DNA of 64,000 nt, taken from positions 281,782 through 345,781 of the forward strand of contig NZ_JAUZDX010000005.1 of the NCBI RefSeq assembly GCF_030704685.1. The letters are read 5' to 3'. The notes beneath the pieces were generated by a model. It was given only the letters and a program-made list of their open reading frames with translations, was not told where the DNA came from and made no database searches. Source of the stretch: Acidovorax sp. A1169 (lineage in GTDB: Bacteria > Pseudomonadota > Gammaproteobacteria > Burkholderiales > Burkholderiaceae_C). Each line of letters opens with the position of its first letter. Position 1 is the stretch's first letter. Positions 33,112 to 45,030 of the stretch are shown here, piece after piece. Made by a program: the position numbers and the translations under genes.

Positions 33112-33851
33112 GCCGGCCCACGCCTTTCATCGTGGTGGACCGCGTCTGCAAATCCTTCGGCACCCACCAGGTGCTGCGCGACGTGTCCACCGTGTTCAAC
33201 ACCGGCGAGGTCACCGTGATCATCGGGGCCTCGGGCTCGGGCAAGAGCACCCTGCTGCGCGCCATCAACCGACTGGAACCCCACGACTCCGGCCGCATCA
33301 CCATCGACCGTGTGGAAGTGACCGACGACATGGCCACGCTGCAGCGCCAGCGCAGCGAGGTCGGCATGGTGTTCCAGCAGTTCAACCTGTTCGGCCACAT
33401 GAGCGTGCTGGACAACGTGACGCTGGCGCCCCGACGCATACGCCACACGCCGCGCGCCCAGGCCAACGAACAGGCCATGGCCCTGCTGCGCCGCGTGGGC
33501 ATGCAGGACCATGCCCACAAATACCCCTGGCAGCTGTCAGGCGGCCAACAGCAGCGCGTGGCCATTGCCCGGGCGCTGGCCATGCAGCCCAAGGTGATGC
33601 TGTTCGACGAGCCCACCTCGGCCCTGGACCCCGAGATGGTGCAGGAGGTGCTCGACGTGATGCGCGAGCTGGCCCGTGGCGGCATGACCATGATCGTGGT
33701 GACCCACGAGATGGGCTTTGCCCGCGAGGTGGCCGACCGCGTGATGTTCTTCGACCAGGGGCGCATCGCCCACGACGCGGCGCCCGCCGAATTCTTCAAC
33801 AACCCTGCCAACGACCGTATCCGTGCCTTCATCGGCCGCATGAGTGCCTGA
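33108..33851 (+). CDS. amino acid ABC transporter ATP-binding protein
   Basis: This 247-residue ATPase of the GlnQ/HisP type has Walker [11 protein letters not shown]-loop [16 protein letters not shown], signature [15 protein letters not shown], Walker [15 protein letters not shown] and the switch histidine in [12 protein letters not shown]. Its ATG overlaps the permease stop. It is the third gene of the uptake operon; the porin gene follows after 46 bases. Confidence 0.95.
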   Translation: MSRPTPFIVVDRVCKSFGTHQVLRDVSTVFNTGEVTVIIGASGSGKSTLLRAINRLEPHDSGRITIDRVEVTDDMATLQRQRSEVGMVFQQFNLFGHMSVLDNVTLAPRRIRHTPRAQANEQAMALLRRVGMQDHAHKYPWQLSGGQQQRVAIARALAMQPKVMLFDEPTSALDPEMVQEVLDVMRELARGGMTMIVVTHEMGFAREVADRVMFFDQGRIAHDAAPAEFFNNPANDRIRAFIGRMSA

Positions 33852-33897
33852 GATCCAGGCGCCGGCGAAAAAACCACAAGCCCCTACCGGAGTGACC

Positions 33898-35193
33898 ATG
33901 AAACTGAACCACACGTTCCTCGCCCTGCTGGCCGCCGGCCTGTGCAGCCTGCCGCCTGCGGCCTTCGCGCAGTCCGCCAAGGACTTCGAAGAGATGCGCA
34001 ACGAGCTCAAAGCCCTGCGCGCCGAGCTCAACCAGCTCAAGGCCCAGCAGGCCCAGGCGCCCGCCGCCCCTGCGGCGTCGGCATCGGCCTGGAACGACCG
34101 CATCGAGGCCGTGGAACTCAAGCAGAAGGACGCCGTGGTGCTGGGCGACATTCCGGGCAGCTTCCGCCTGCCGGGCAGCGAGACCTCGATCCGCGTCTAC
34201 GGCTTTGCCGAGGCCAACATGGTCAAGGACTTCAAGGGCACGGCCCCCGGCGACAATTTCACGAACCTGATGGAGCAGCCCCTGGGCGAATCGCGCCAGG
34301 GCAAGAGCAGCCTGACCGCGCAGACCTCGCGCTTTGGCTTCGAGACCTCCACGCCGACTTCCATCGGCACCTTCAACACCAAGATCGAGGCCGACTTCTA
34401 CGCCTACTGCGGTGCGGAGTGCAACCGCAACCGCCTGCGCCTGCGCCACGCCTATGGCGAATACGCCGGCTGGCTGATCGGCCAGACCTGGTCGACCTTC
34501 ATGGACACGGACAACCTGCCCGAGACCGTTGACTTCAACGGCCCGCCCGGCGCCACCTTCCGCCGCCCCGCGCAGATCCGCTACACCTACAACAACCCCG
34601 ATCTGGCCAAGTTCCAGTTCGCGCTCGAAGAGCCCACCGACGGCGCCAAGGGCCTGAACTTCGTGGCCCGCGTGGACAAGGCCTTCGACTGGGGCAACGT
34701 GAACGCCCGCCTGCTCTCGCACGAGCAACGTGTCGACGGCGTCAGCAAGCGCGGCCTGGGCGTGGGTGTCGGCGCCGGCTACAAGATCACCGGCACCACC
34801 ACGCTGATGGCCCAGTACACGCGCCTGGATGGCGATGGCGATGGTGCCTACCTGGTGGGCGCCAACTACCCCGTGCTTGACGGCGGCACCGTGCGCCTGG
34901 ACCGCTCGCACGGCGTCGTGATCGGCCTGAGCAACGTCTTCAGCGAGAAGATGCGCGGCACCGTGTCGCTGGGGGCCGTGCGCTCGCGCCACCGCCTGGG
35001 TGACGACTACGTGAACGCCTACGGCGGCGAAGGCAACCACAAGCTCTACCAATGGCACGCCGGCATGTACTACCTGCCGATCAAGAACGTGGAACTGGGC
35101 AGCGAGCTGATCGGCGGCCGCCGCACCACCTTCGACGGCCAGAAGGGCGACATGCTGCGCCTGAACCTGCAGGCCCGCTACCTGTTCAACTGA
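33898..35193 (+). CDS. DcaP-family outer membrane porin
   Basis: The 431-residue product has a signal peptide (MKLNHTFLALLAAGLCSLPPAAFA). A short coiled-coil follows (about 25-60, KDFEEMRNELKALRAELNQLKAQQAQ), and then a beta-barrel of the DcaP trimeric porin type (RVYGFAEANMVKDFKG ... LTAQTSRFGFETSTPT ... AGWLIGQTWSTFMD ... LRLNLQARYLFN, ending in an aromatic residue pair as outer membrane proteins do). The start at 33898 is set by the signal peptide. Its place after the amino acid ABC genes suggests that it admits the same nutrient; DcaP porins favour negatively charged small solutes. Confidence 0.9.
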   Translation: MKLNHTFLALLAAGLCSLPPAAFAQSAKDFEEMRNELKALRAELNQLKAQQAQAPAAPAASASAWNDRIEAVELKQKDAVVLGDIPGSFRLPGSETSIRVYGFAEANMVKDFKGTAPGDNFTNLMEQPLGESRQGKSSLTAQTSRFGFETSTPTSIGTFNTKIEADFYAYCGAECNRNRLRLRHAYGEYAGWLIGQTWSTFMDTDNLPETVDFNGPPGATFRRPAQIRYTYNNPDLAKFQFALEEPTDGAKGLNFVARVDKAFDWGNVNARLLSHEQRVDGVSKRGLGVGVGAGYKITGTTTLMAQYTRLDGDGDGAYLVGANYPVLDGGTVRLDRSHGVVIGLSNVFSEKMRGTVSLGAVRSRHRLGDDYVNAYGGEGNHKLYQWHAGMYYLPIKNVELGSELIGGRRTTFDGQKGDMLRLNLQARYLFN

Positions 35194-35218
35194 ACCTCGG
35201 CGCCCCTTGCGCCTGACA

Positions 35219-35254
35219 GGCTGGCCGGAGACCCCGGCCAGCCTTTTTTCTTTT
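35219..35254 (+). terminator. intrinsic terminator after the porin gene
   Basis: A perfect 10-bp stem (GGCTGGCCGG at 35219-35228, CCGGCCAGCC at 35234-35243) is followed by TTTTTTCTTTTT. The T-run ends only six bases before the next ATG (35260). Confidence 0.92.
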
Positions 35255-35259
35255 TGCCC

Positions 35260-36153
35260 ATGCGATCTGAACGTTTTGGCCTCCTGGCCCTGCTGGTGGT
35301 GACCGTGGTGTGGGGCACCACCTTCCCTGCCATGAAGCTGCTGTCCGCCCAGCTCGATGCGCTGCAGATCATCTGGCTGCGCTTCGTGATGGCCCTGGCG
35401 GTGCTGGCACCGCTGTGGTGGGGCATGCTGCGCCATGAACGCCGCTGGGGCTGTGCGCTGGGCCTGCTGCTGTTCCTGGCGTTCTGGCTGCAGATCGAAG
35501 GCCTGGCGCGCACCAGCAGCAACCGCAATGCCTTTGTGACCGGCCTGAACGTGCTGGTGGTGCCGCTGATCGCCATGGCGCTGATGGGCCGGCGCTATGG
35601 CTGGCGGTTGTGGGCCGCATGCGCCATGGCCTGTGCGGGCATGGCGCTGATGTTCCATGAGAACGAGCCCTGGAACCTGGGCGATACGCTGACGCTGGCC
35701 AGCACCGTGTTCTATGCCCTCTACATCCTGGCGCTGGAGGAATGCGCGCGGCGCACGGCCGCCAACCCGCTGCGTGCCACGCGCATGGCCGCCGCGCAGG
35801 CTGGCGTGATGGCCCTGGCCTCCACCGTGCTGCTGCTCGCGCGCGAGGGTGGTATGGGTTGGCTGGAATCTGCGGCCCGACTGCCCGCAGAGGCCTGGGT
35901 GGCCGTGGTCTACCTGGGCCTGCTGGCCAGCGTGGTGGTGGTCACCCTGCAGGCCTGGGGCCAGCAGCGCGTGGATGCCATGCGCAGCGCCATCGTCTTC
36001 GGGCTGGAGCCGGTGTTCGCCGCCCTCACCGCCTGGGCGCTGCTCGGCGAGCAACTGGGCTGGGCGGGCCTGGGCGGTGCGGCACTGATCGTTGCTGCGC
36101 TGGTATTCAGCCAACTGGCTCCGCCGGCCCGCAGTCCGGCAACCAACGTCTGA
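35260..36153 (+). CDS. DMT-superfamily (EamA) transporter
   Basis: This 297-residue inner-membrane protein has ten predicted helices in two EamA halves (LLALLVVTVVWGTTFPAMKLL in the first; LRATRMAAAQAGVMALASTVLLLA to LGWAGLGGAALIVAALVFSQL in the second). The conserved WGTTF motif and the Gly-rich ends of helices are present. The substrate is unknown; family members export metabolites. The ATG at 35260 is almost touching the upstream terminator and has no ribosome-binding site, so translation may start on a leader that ends at the terminator, or a TTG at 35254 may be used. It is convergent with mrdA. Confidence 0.88.
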   Translation: MRSERFGLLALLVVTVVWGTTFPAMKLLSAQLDALQIIWLRFVMALAVLAPLWWGMLRHERRWGCALGLLLFLAFWLQIEGLARTSSNRNAFVTGLNVLVVPLIAMALMGRRYGWRLWAACAMACAGMALMFHENEPWNLGDTLTLASTVFYALYILALEECARRTAANPLRATRMAAAQAGVMALASTVLLLAREGGMGWLESAARLPAEAWVAVVYLGLLASVVVVTLQAWGQQRVDAMRSAIVFGLEPVFAALTAWALLGEQLGWAGLGGAALIVAALVFSQLAPPARSPATNV

Positions 36154-36160
36154 AGCGCAA

Positions 36161-38107
36161 TCAGGGCGCCGGGGGGCTGATCACCACGTCGGCCACCGCG
36201 CGCGGCTTGCCGATGGGCGCGGCGGCGATGCCCTTGCGCACCGCGGCCAGGTCTTCATCGTTCGGGTACTCGCCCTGGAGCCAATAGTCGAACACACGCC
36301 GCGCAATCGGGCCGGCCGCTGCAGCGCCAAAGCCGGCGTTCTCGACGATGACCGCCAGTGCGATCTGGGGGTTCTCGGCCGGGGCAAAGGCCGCAAACAG
36401 CGAGTGGTCGCGCTGGTGCTCTTCGAGCGCCTTGGCGTTGTAGCGCACGTTCTGGCCCAGGCTCATGGCCTGCGCAGTGCCGGTCTTGCCGGCGGACGTG
36501 TAGGGCGCGCCGGCAAAGATGCGCGTGCCCGTGCCACCCTTGTTCACCGCCACCAGCGCGTTGCGCACGATCTCCACGTTCTTCGGCAGGTAGCCAAGGT
36601 TCTCTCCCGGAGGCTGAACCACCGGAGTCACGGTGCCGCTGACCGTGTCGCGCACGGCCTTGATGAGGTGGGGCGCGTACTTGATGCCGCCGTTGGCCAG
36701 CGTGGCCTCGGCCTGCGCCAGCTGCAGGATGGTGAAGCTGTTGTAGCCCTGGCCGATGCCCAGGGACACGGTTTCGCCGGGGTACCAGCGCTTCATCTCG
36801 GGGCGCTTGTAGGCATTGCGCTTCCAGGTGGTGCTCGGCAGCACGCCGCGCACCTCGCCGTTGAGATCGATCCCCGTGGTCTGGCCCAGGCCCAGCGGCT
36901 TCATGAAGTCATGGATGGCGTCCACGCCCATCTCGACGGCCAGCGAGTAGAAGTAGGTGTTGCTCGAGAACTGGATGGCGCGGTGCATGTCCACCCCGCC
37001 CAGGCCGCCCTCGTGGCTGCGGAAGGTGTGGCCGCCAAAGGTGTAGAAACCCGGATCGTTGACCACCATGCTCGGCGAGCGCTTGCCCTGCTGCAGCGCC
37101 GCGAGCGCCATGAAGGGCTTGTAAGTGGAGCCTGGCGGGTAGGTGCCGCGCAGCGCGCGGTTGAGCAGTGGCTTGTCGATGGATTCATTGAGCGCCTGCC
37201 AGCTTTCGCTGTCGATGCCTTCCACGAACAGGTTGGGGTCGAACGTGGGCTTGCTCACCAGCGCCAGCACCTCACCGTTGCGCGGGTCGATGGCCACCAG
37301 CGCTCCGCGCCGGTCGCCGAACATGTCCTCGATGAGCTTTTGCAGCTTGATGTCCAGCGACAGCATCACCGTGTTGCCCGGTGTGGCCGGGTGGCTGGCC
37401 AGGCGGCGCACGGCATGCCCGCCGGCCGAGGTCTCCATGCGCTCCACGCCGGTCAGGCCGTGCAGCATGCCCTCGAAGCTCTGCTCCACGCCGAGCTTGC
37501 CGATGTACTCGGTACCGCGGTAGTTGGCCTCGTCCTCCGAATCCTGGATGCGCGCCTTCTCCGTCTGGTTGATGCGGCCGATGTAGCCGATGGCATGAGC
37601 GCCCACATCGCCCAGCGGGTAGTTGCGAAACAGCCGGGCCTTGATGTCCACGCCGGGAAAGCGGTAGCGCTGCGCGGAAAAGCGCGCCACTTCCTGGTCT
37701 GTCAGGCGCGTGCGGATGGGCAGGGATTCGAAGTTGCGCGACTCTTCCAGCAGGCGCTTGAAGCGCCGCCGGTCGCGCTGCTGAATATCGACCACCTTGG
37801 ACAGGGCCTCGATGGTCTCCTCCAGCACGCCCACGCGCGAGGGAGTGATCTCCAGCGTGTAGGCCGCGTAGTTGGTGGCCAGCACCACACCGTTGCGGTC
37901 CATGATCAGGCCGCGGTTGGGCACGATGGGAACTACCGCCGTGCGGTTGCTCTCGGCCTGGGCGGCCAGGTCCTCGTGGCGCACCACCTGCAGGAACACC
38001 AGGCGCGCGACCAGCAGTCCGAACGCCAGGAACACCACGAACGCGACGGTGAAGATGCGGGCGCGAAAACGCGACGAGTCCGCTTCGACATTGCGCAGTT
38101 CAGTCAC
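36161..38107 (-). CDS. mrdA: penicillin-binding protein 2
   Basis: This 648-residue transpeptidase of the elongasome cross-links lateral-wall peptidoglycan. It has a short cytoplasmic start, one membrane helix (residues 18-40), the pedestal domain (PNRGLIMDRNGVVLA onward) and the transpeptidase domain. The catalytic motifs are STYK (Ser327, Lys330), SSN (in IQFSSNTYFYSLA) and KTGT (in SAGKTGTAQAM). The length is normal. It is the last gene of mreB-mreC-mreD-mrdA here. rodA does not follow in this window; the next gene is convergent. Confidence 0.97.
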   Translation of the reverse strand: MTELRNVEADSSRFRARIFTVAFVVFLAFGLLVARLVFLQVVRHEDLAAQAESNRTAVVPIVPNRGLIMDRNGVVLATNYAAYTLEITPSRVGVLEETIEALSKVVDIQQRDRRRFKRLLEESRNFESLPIRTRLTDQEVARFSAQRYRFPGVDIKARLFRNYPLGDVGAHAIGYIGRINQTEKARIQDSEDEANYRGTEYIGKLGVEQSFEGMLHGLTGVERMETSAGGHAVRRLASHPATPGNTVMLSLDIKLQKLIEDMFGDRRGALVAIDPRNGEVLALVSKPTFDPNLFVEGIDSESWQALNESIDKPLLNRALRGTYPPGSTYKPFMALAALQQGKRSPSMVVNDPGFYTFGGHTFRSHEGGLGGVDMHRAIQFSSNTYFYSLAVEMGVDAIHDFMKPLGLGQTTGIDLNGEVRGVLPSTTWKRNAYKRPEMKRWYPGETVSLGIGQGYNSFTILQLAQAEATLANGGIKYAPHLIKAVRDTVSGTVTPVVQPPGENLGYLPKNVEIVRNALVAVNKGGTGTRIFAGAPYTSAGKTGTAQAMSLGQNVRYNAKALEEHQRDHSLFAAFAPAENPQIALAVIVENAGFGAAAAGPIARRVFDYWLQGEYPNDEDLAAVRKGIAAAPIGKPRAVADVVISPPAP

Positions 38108-38170
38108 GCTGCGCCCTCCCCACCACCGTGCGGCAAGCGCAGGCGGATCGTTGGCGGGTCCACACCAGGC

Positions 38171-38689
38171 TCATAGCGGTCGATTCTGATCGCGATCGGG
38201 CGGGCGGCGCTGGGGCGCCAGCAATACCCAACTGGCCAGTGGCCACAAAAGCGCTTCGAGCACTGGGGCCACGAAGACCCACAGCCCCGGGAAAATGCCG
38301 CCCGACACCACGCGCACCAGCAACTCTATGGAGTGCGCGATGAGGAACAGCGGCAGCACCTGCAGCGCCTGCGAGGGCACGCTGAACCACAGCAGACGGC
38401 GGTGGATGGCGATGGCGCCAAAAGCCAGCACCGAATACGACAGCGCATGCTGGCCCAGCAGCGAGGACTGCTGCACATCCATGCACAGGCCCAGCAGGAA
38501 GGCCGTGCCCATGCCGATGCGCAGCGGCTGGTGCACGCTCCAGAACACCAGCAGCAGCATCAGCAGGTCAGGCGTCCAGACCACGCGGCCCAGGGGGATC
38601 ATGTTGATGGCCAGGCCCGCCATCAGGCTCACGGCGATGAAGACGGGGTTGACGGGCAGCAGCAGCGGCTGGCCGCGCGGCATGATCAT
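38171..38689 (-). CDS. mreD: rod shape-determining protein MreD
   Basis: This 172-residue inner-membrane protein has about five helices (FIAVSLMAGLAINMIPLGRVVWTPDLLMLLLVFW, IGMGTAFLLGLCMDVQQSSLLGQHAL). The GxCMD motif in helix three is characteristic. It overlaps mreC by four bases (ATGA), as usual for this operon. MreD supports MreC and PBP2 in the elongasome. Confidence 0.95.
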   Translation of the reverse strand: MIMPRGQPLLLPVNPVFIAVSLMAGLAINMIPLGRVVWTPDLLMLLLVFWSVHQPLRIGMGTAFLLGLCMDVQQSSLLGQHALSYSVLAFGAIAIHRRLLWFSVPSQALQVLPLFLIAHSIELLVRVVSGGIFPGLWVFVAPVLEALLWPLASWVLLAPQRRPPDRDQNRPL

Positions 38690-39609
38690 TTGTGGCGTCC
38701 CTTCTTGCCAGCGGTGGGCGGGGCTGCCGGCTCGGGCCGCTCGGGAATGTGTCCCGACAGGGGCTTGAGCACCATCACATGGCGTGCGCCCTGCACCTGG
38801 GCCAGCGGCTCGCAGTAGATGCGCGCAAAGGCCGAGTCGGCCCGGCGCTCCACGCGCACGATCTTGGCCACCGGCAGGCCGGGGGGGTACAGGCCGTCCA
38901 CGCCACTGGTGGTCAGCAGGTCGCCTTCGCGCACGTCGGCATTGGCGGGCATGAAGCGCAGCTCCATGCCGCCGTTGTTGCCCGCCACGGGATCCCCGTA
39001 GGCCACGCCGCGCGCACCGGTGCGGATATTGAGCACGGGAATGGCCTGGTCCCGGTCGACCAGCAGCGTCACTTCGCTGAGCATGGGAAACACCCGTGTG
39101 ACCTGACCCAGGATGCCCGCTTCGTCGAGCACGGGCGCACCGAGTTCCACCCCCGCCATCAGCCCCTTGTCCACCACCACGCGGCGGGTATAGGGGTCGG
39201 CGGTGTCATAAATCACTTCGGCCGCCTCGGCCGAAGTGGTCAGCCGCTCGCGCAGCGTGAGCAGCTTGCGCAGCCGCTCGTTCTCCAGTATCAGCTGGTC
39301 GGCCTGGCTCGCGCGCTGCGACATCTGGGCCATCTTGCTGCGCGCGGCATCGGCGTCCTGCTGCGCGGTCTGCAGGTTCTGGAAGTAGCCGGCACCGCGC
39401 CCGGCAAACTCCACCGGCTGCAGCATCAGCCACTGCACCGGGTAGAGCACGGTGGACACGGCCTGGCGGAACGGGCCGGTCAGCTTGAAGCGCACGTCCG
39501 CCACCATGAGGAAAAGGGCCAGCGCGCTGTAGAGCGCCAGCCGTGACAGGGCCGAGGGGCCTTGCTTGAAGAAGGGAGGCGCACTGCGCTCCAGGGTTCC
39601 CAGGGGCAT
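38686..39609 (-). CDS. mreC: rod shape-determining protein MreC
   Basis: This 307-residue bitopic protein has a cytoplasmic start, one helix (about 22-40), a periplasmic coiled-coil (about 75-110, ARSKMAQMSQRASQADQLILENERLRKLL) and two beta domains (TRRVVVDKGLMAGVELGAPVLDEAGILGQV ... TTSGVDGLYPPGLPVAKI). The start at 39609 (MPLGTLERSAPPFFKQGPS) is the family start; an upstream ATG adds 16 unconserved residues. A Pro/Lys-rich tail ends the chain. It recruits PBP2 and MreD. Confidence 0.95.
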   Translation of the reverse strand: MPLGTLERSAPPFFKQGPSALSRLALYSALALFLMVADVRFKLTGPFRQAVSTVLYPVQWLMLQPVEFAGRGAGYFQNLQTAQQDADAARSKMAQMSQRASQADQLILENERLRKLLTLRERLTTSAEAAEVIYDTADPYTRRVVVDKGLMAGVELGAPVLDEAGILGQVTRVFPMLSEVTLLVDRDQAIPVLNIRTGARGVAYGDPVAGNNGGMELRFMPANADVREGDLLTTSGVDGLYPPGLPVAKIVRVERRADSAFARIYCEPLAQVQGARHVMVLKPLSGHIPERPEPAAPPTAGKKGRHK

Positions 39610-39742
39610 GGCGCTCAGCGGTGGGTCTGCACGGCGCGCGCACGCGGCCAGGGGCACGGCTCAAAAAGCATCGGTGCGGTTGCGGTCATGCCATTTCAGC
39701 GCGATGGGTGCCTGCGTGGCGGGCACGCAGGCACAGGGGAAC

Positions 39743-40786
<1,044 letters not shown>

Positions 40787-40884
40787 TCAAGAATCCTCTC
40801 AGGCATGGCGTGCGCATCGGCCTGCCATCGCCGGGTTTACGGGGTCAAATTTCGCTTTTTTCGCACAATGACCGGCATGAGGGA

Positions 40885-40914
40885 GGGTATTGCGGCAAAG
40901 CCGGGATAATACCC
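40885..40914. promoter_or_regulatory. inverted repeat between mreB and gatC
   Basis: GGGTATT (40885-40891) faces AATACCC (40908-40914), with GGC-AAA-GCC nested inside. It lies in the 204-base region shared by the divergent mre and gat operons and could be an operator or a hairpin. No clear promoter pair was found for either operon. Confidence 0.35.
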
Positions 40915-40990
40915 TATCCCCTGTGAATAACTCCCCTGGTCCCACCCCCCATTTCAGCTTTACATCTGGTTTCTCCCGAATTTTTCCCCT

Positions 40991-41290
40991 ATGGCACTGA
41001 CATCCCTGGACATCGATCGCATCGCCAACCTGGCGCGACTGGAATTGAGCGCGAGCGAAAGTGAGCGCATGCTCACACAACTCAACGGCTTTTTCGACAT
41101 CGTGGAGAAGATGCGCGCTGTGGATACCGGGGACTTGACACCCCTGGCACACCCCGTGGCAGCCATCCAGGAGATCGCCCTGCGCCTGCGCGACGACGTC
41201 GCCAGCGAGCCGAACCAGCGCGAGGCCAACCAGCGCAGCGCCCCGGCAGTGGAACGCGGCCTGTTTCTCGTGCCCAAAGTGATCGGGTGA
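40991..41290 (+). CDS. gatC: Asp-tRNA(Asn)/Glu-tRNA(Gln) amidotransferase subunit C
   Basis: This 99-residue GatC stabilises the GatA-GatB complex. It opens with the conserved [19 protein letters not shown] and ends [13 protein letters not shown]. The ATG at 40991 follows a pyrimidine-rich leader with no ribosome-binding site. It is the first of three tightly spaced genes; gatA follows after seven bases. Confidence 0.95.
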   Translation: MALTSLDIDRIANLARLELSASESERMLTQLNGFFDIVEKMRAVDTGDLTPLAHPVAAIQEIALRLRDDVASEPNQREANQRSAPAVERGLFLVPKVIG

Positions 41291-41297
41291 GGCCAGC

Positions 41298-42797
<1,500 letters not shown>

Positions 42798-42798
42798 C

Positions 42799-44259
42799 AT
42801 GACGACGACGACAACCAGCAAATTGATCCGTGGCTACGAGGTCGTGATCGGCTTCGAGACCCACGCCCAACTCGCCACGCAAAGCAAGATCTTCAGCCGC
42901 GCCTCCACGGCCTTCGGCGCCGAACCCAACACCCAGGCCTGCGCCGTGGACCTGGCCCTGCCCGGCACGCTGCCGGTGATGAACCGCACCGCCGTGGAAT
43001 GCGCCATCAAGCTCGGCCTGGCGCTGGGCTCGCACATCGCGCCCGAGAGCATCTTCGCGCGCAAGAACTACTTCTACCCCGACCTACCCAAGGGCTACCA
43101 GATCAGCCAGTTCGAGATCCCCGTGGTGCAGGGCGGCGAGGTGCAGTTCTTTCTCGGCGACGAGAAGAAAACCGTGCGCCTGGTGCGCGCCCACCTTGAA
43201 GAGGACGCGGGCAAGTCGCTGCACGAGGACTTCATCGGCCAGAGCGGGATCGACCTGAACCGCGCCGGCACGCCCCTGCTGGAGATCGTGACCGAGCCCG
43301 ACATGCGCTCCAGCGAAGAGGCCGTGGCCTATGCGCGCGAGCTGCACAAGATCGTGACCTGGATCGGCATCTGCGACGGCAACATGCAGGAGGGCTCGTT
43401 CCGCTGCGATGCCAACGTCTCGGTGCGCAAGCCCGGCGCCCCCTTGGGCACGCGCCGCGAGATCAAGAACCTGAACAGCTTCAAGTTCATGCAGCAGGCC
43501 ATCGACTACGAGATCCGCTGGCAGATCGAGGAGATCGAGGATGGCCGTGCCATCCAGCAGGCCACGGTGCTGTTCGACCCCGACACGGGCGAAACCGAGG
43601 CCATGCGAACCAAGGAAGACGCGGCCGACTACCGCTACTTCCCCGACCCGGACCTGCCGCCGCTGCAGATCTCGCGCCAGTGGGTGGACGAGCAACGCGC
43701 CCTGATGACCGAGCTGCCGCGCACCATGGCCGCGCGCTTCGTGGCCGACTATGGCCTGCCCGAGTACGACGCGACCACGCTGACCCAGAGCAAGGCCATG
43801 GCCGCGTACTTCGAGACCGCAGCCCAGGCCAGCAAGCAGCCCAAGCTGGCCAGCAATTGGATCATGGGCGAGGTCTCGCGCCGCCTGAACGCCAACGACA
43901 TGGCGCTCGATGCCTCGCCCGTGTCGGCCGCCCAACTGGGCGCGCTGATCGGCCGCATTGCGGACGGCACTATCGCAAACAACGCGGCGAAGCAGGTGTT
44001 CGAGGCGCTTTGGTCAGGTGAATTCACGGATGTTGATGCCGTGATCGAAGCCAAAGACCTTAAGCCAATGAATGATGCCGGCGCTTTGGAAGCCATCATC
44101 AATGATGTGATTGCCGCCAACGCCGACAACGTGGCCCAGTTCCGCGCCGGCAAGGACAAGGCCTTCAACGCACTCGTGGGCCAGATCATGAAGGCCAGCA
44201 AGGGCAAGGCCAACCCGCAACAGGTCAACGACCTGCTGCGCGCCAAGCTCGCAGGCTGA
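42799..44259 (+). CDS. gatB: amidotransferase subunit B
   Basis: The 486-residue GatB phosphorylates and amidates mischarged Glu-tRNA(Gln) or Asp-tRNA(Asn). It shows the N-terminal signature [23 protein letters not shown], the core [27 protein letters not shown] and the C-terminal YqeY-like helical domain (about 340-486). The presence of gatCAB implies indirect synthesis of Gln-tRNA and/or Asn-tRNA in this organism. Confidence 0.97.
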   Translation: MTTTTTSKLIRGYEVVIGFETHAQLATQSKIFSRASTAFGAEPNTQACAVDLALPGTLPVMNRTAVECAIKLGLALGSHIAPESIFARKNYFYPDLPKGYQISQFEIPVVQGGEVQFFLGDEKKTVRLVRAHLEEDAGKSLHEDFIGQSGIDLNRAGTPLLEIVTEPDMRSSEEAVAYARELHKIVTWIGICDGNMQEGSFRCDANVSVRKPGAPLGTRREIKNLNSFKFMQQAIDYEIRWQIEEIEDGRAIQQATVLFDPDTGETEAMRTKEDAADYRYFPDPDLPPLQISRQWVDEQRALMTELPRTMAARFVADYGLPEYDATTLTQSKAMAAYFETAAQASKQPKLASNWIMGEVSRRLNANDMALDASPVSAAQLGALIGRIADGTIANNAAKQVFEALWSGEFTDVDAVIEAKDLKPMNDAGALEAIINDVIAANADNVAQFRAGKDKAFNALVGQIMKASKGKANPQQVNDLLRAKLAG

Positions 44260-44267
44260 CCACGCCC

Positions 44268-44299
44268 GATGGATGCCCTCCGTGGAGGGCATATCCATC
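44268..44299. terminator. long hairpin between convergent gatB and DUF4124 genes
   Basis: GATGGAT-GCCCTC pairs with GAGGGC-AT-ATCCATC (13 bp with a two-base bulge, four-base loop). There is no T-run, but it is placed nine bases after gatB between convergent genes, so it is a likely shared transcription barrier or 3-prime-end stabiliser. Confidence 0.5.
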
Positions 44300-44324
44300 G
44301 CCGAGAACCCTGAATCGGCCCTGA

Positions 44325-45026
44325 TCAGCGGGCACCGCCGGCGGACGCCGGGGGCGTGCTGCTCGCAGCACCGGGCACGCCAACGCCCCGCTGCTCATCC
44401 CACAGCTTGCGCAGTTGTGCGAGCTCCACATCGAAACGCTGGTGCACACGGCGCTTTTCGTCGTCCTGGCCGCCAATGAAGCGCTGCTGTTCGGCGATGC
44501 TGTCGTCGTTCTCGGCGATCTTGCGGCGCAGGGTCATTGGGGCCTTGTTGGGGTCCTTCTTGTAGAACTCCATCTCGGTGTCCATGGCCTGGCGTTGCTG
44601 GCGCAGCTCGACGATGCGTTTCTGGGCCGTGGCCGCCACGTCTTCCACCATCTGGATCGCAGCCTTGCGCTCCACGTCGTGTGCGGCCTTGTCGGGGTAG
44701 CGCGACGTCAGGGCACGTTCGCGGCGGCGTTCTTCCAGGGCGCGGCTGCGTTCCTCGGCTTCCTTGCGCTGGCGCACTTCGAGGGCGGCACGCTCCTGCT
44801 CGGTCAGCGTGGGGCCAATCTGGCGCCGCACGATGCCCGAGGGGCCCAGCTCGCGCTGCTCGCGGTCCACGCATTCGGCAATGGGGCGGTCGGCCGTGAG
44901 CCGTCGGCCATTGCGGTCCACGCAGGTGTAGATGCTACCCACCGGCCCCGTCTGCTGCGCCCACGCGGACGCCGTGGCCAGGCCTGCCAATGCCAACTCG
45001 CCAATGAGCCACGCCGTCTTGTGCAA
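44325..45026 (-). CDS. DUF4124-type exported protein
   Basis: This 233-residue exported protein has a signal peptide (about 1-23, ending SAWA) and a DUF4124-like segment with a cysteine pair (IYTCVDRNGRRLTADRPIAECVDRE). A long charged coiled-coil follows (about 70-215, rich in Glu/Arg/Gln). The start is TTG at 45026, four bases after the pyrE stop, with AAGGG seven bases upstream. It is probably co-translated with pyrE. DUF4124 proteins are of unknown function; the coiled-coil suggests an envelope scaffold. Confidence 0.75.
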   Translation of the reverse strand: MHKTAWLIGELALAGLATASAWAQQTGPVGSIYTCVDRNGRRLTADRPIAECVDREQRELGPSGIVRRQIGPTLTEQERAALEVRQRKEAEERSRALEERRRERALTSRYPDKAAHDVERKAAIQMVEDVAATAQKRIVELRQQRQAMDTEMEFYKKDPNKAPMTLRRKIAENDDSIAEQQRFIGGQDDEKRRVHQRFDVELAQLRKLWDEQRGVGVPGAASSTPPASAGGAR

Positions 45027-45030
45027 CTAG

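Noticed and set aside
33829..36114. A 761-codon minus-strand frame across the porin and EamA genes
   Set aside because: Antisense shadow spanning two unrelated real genes and a terminator.
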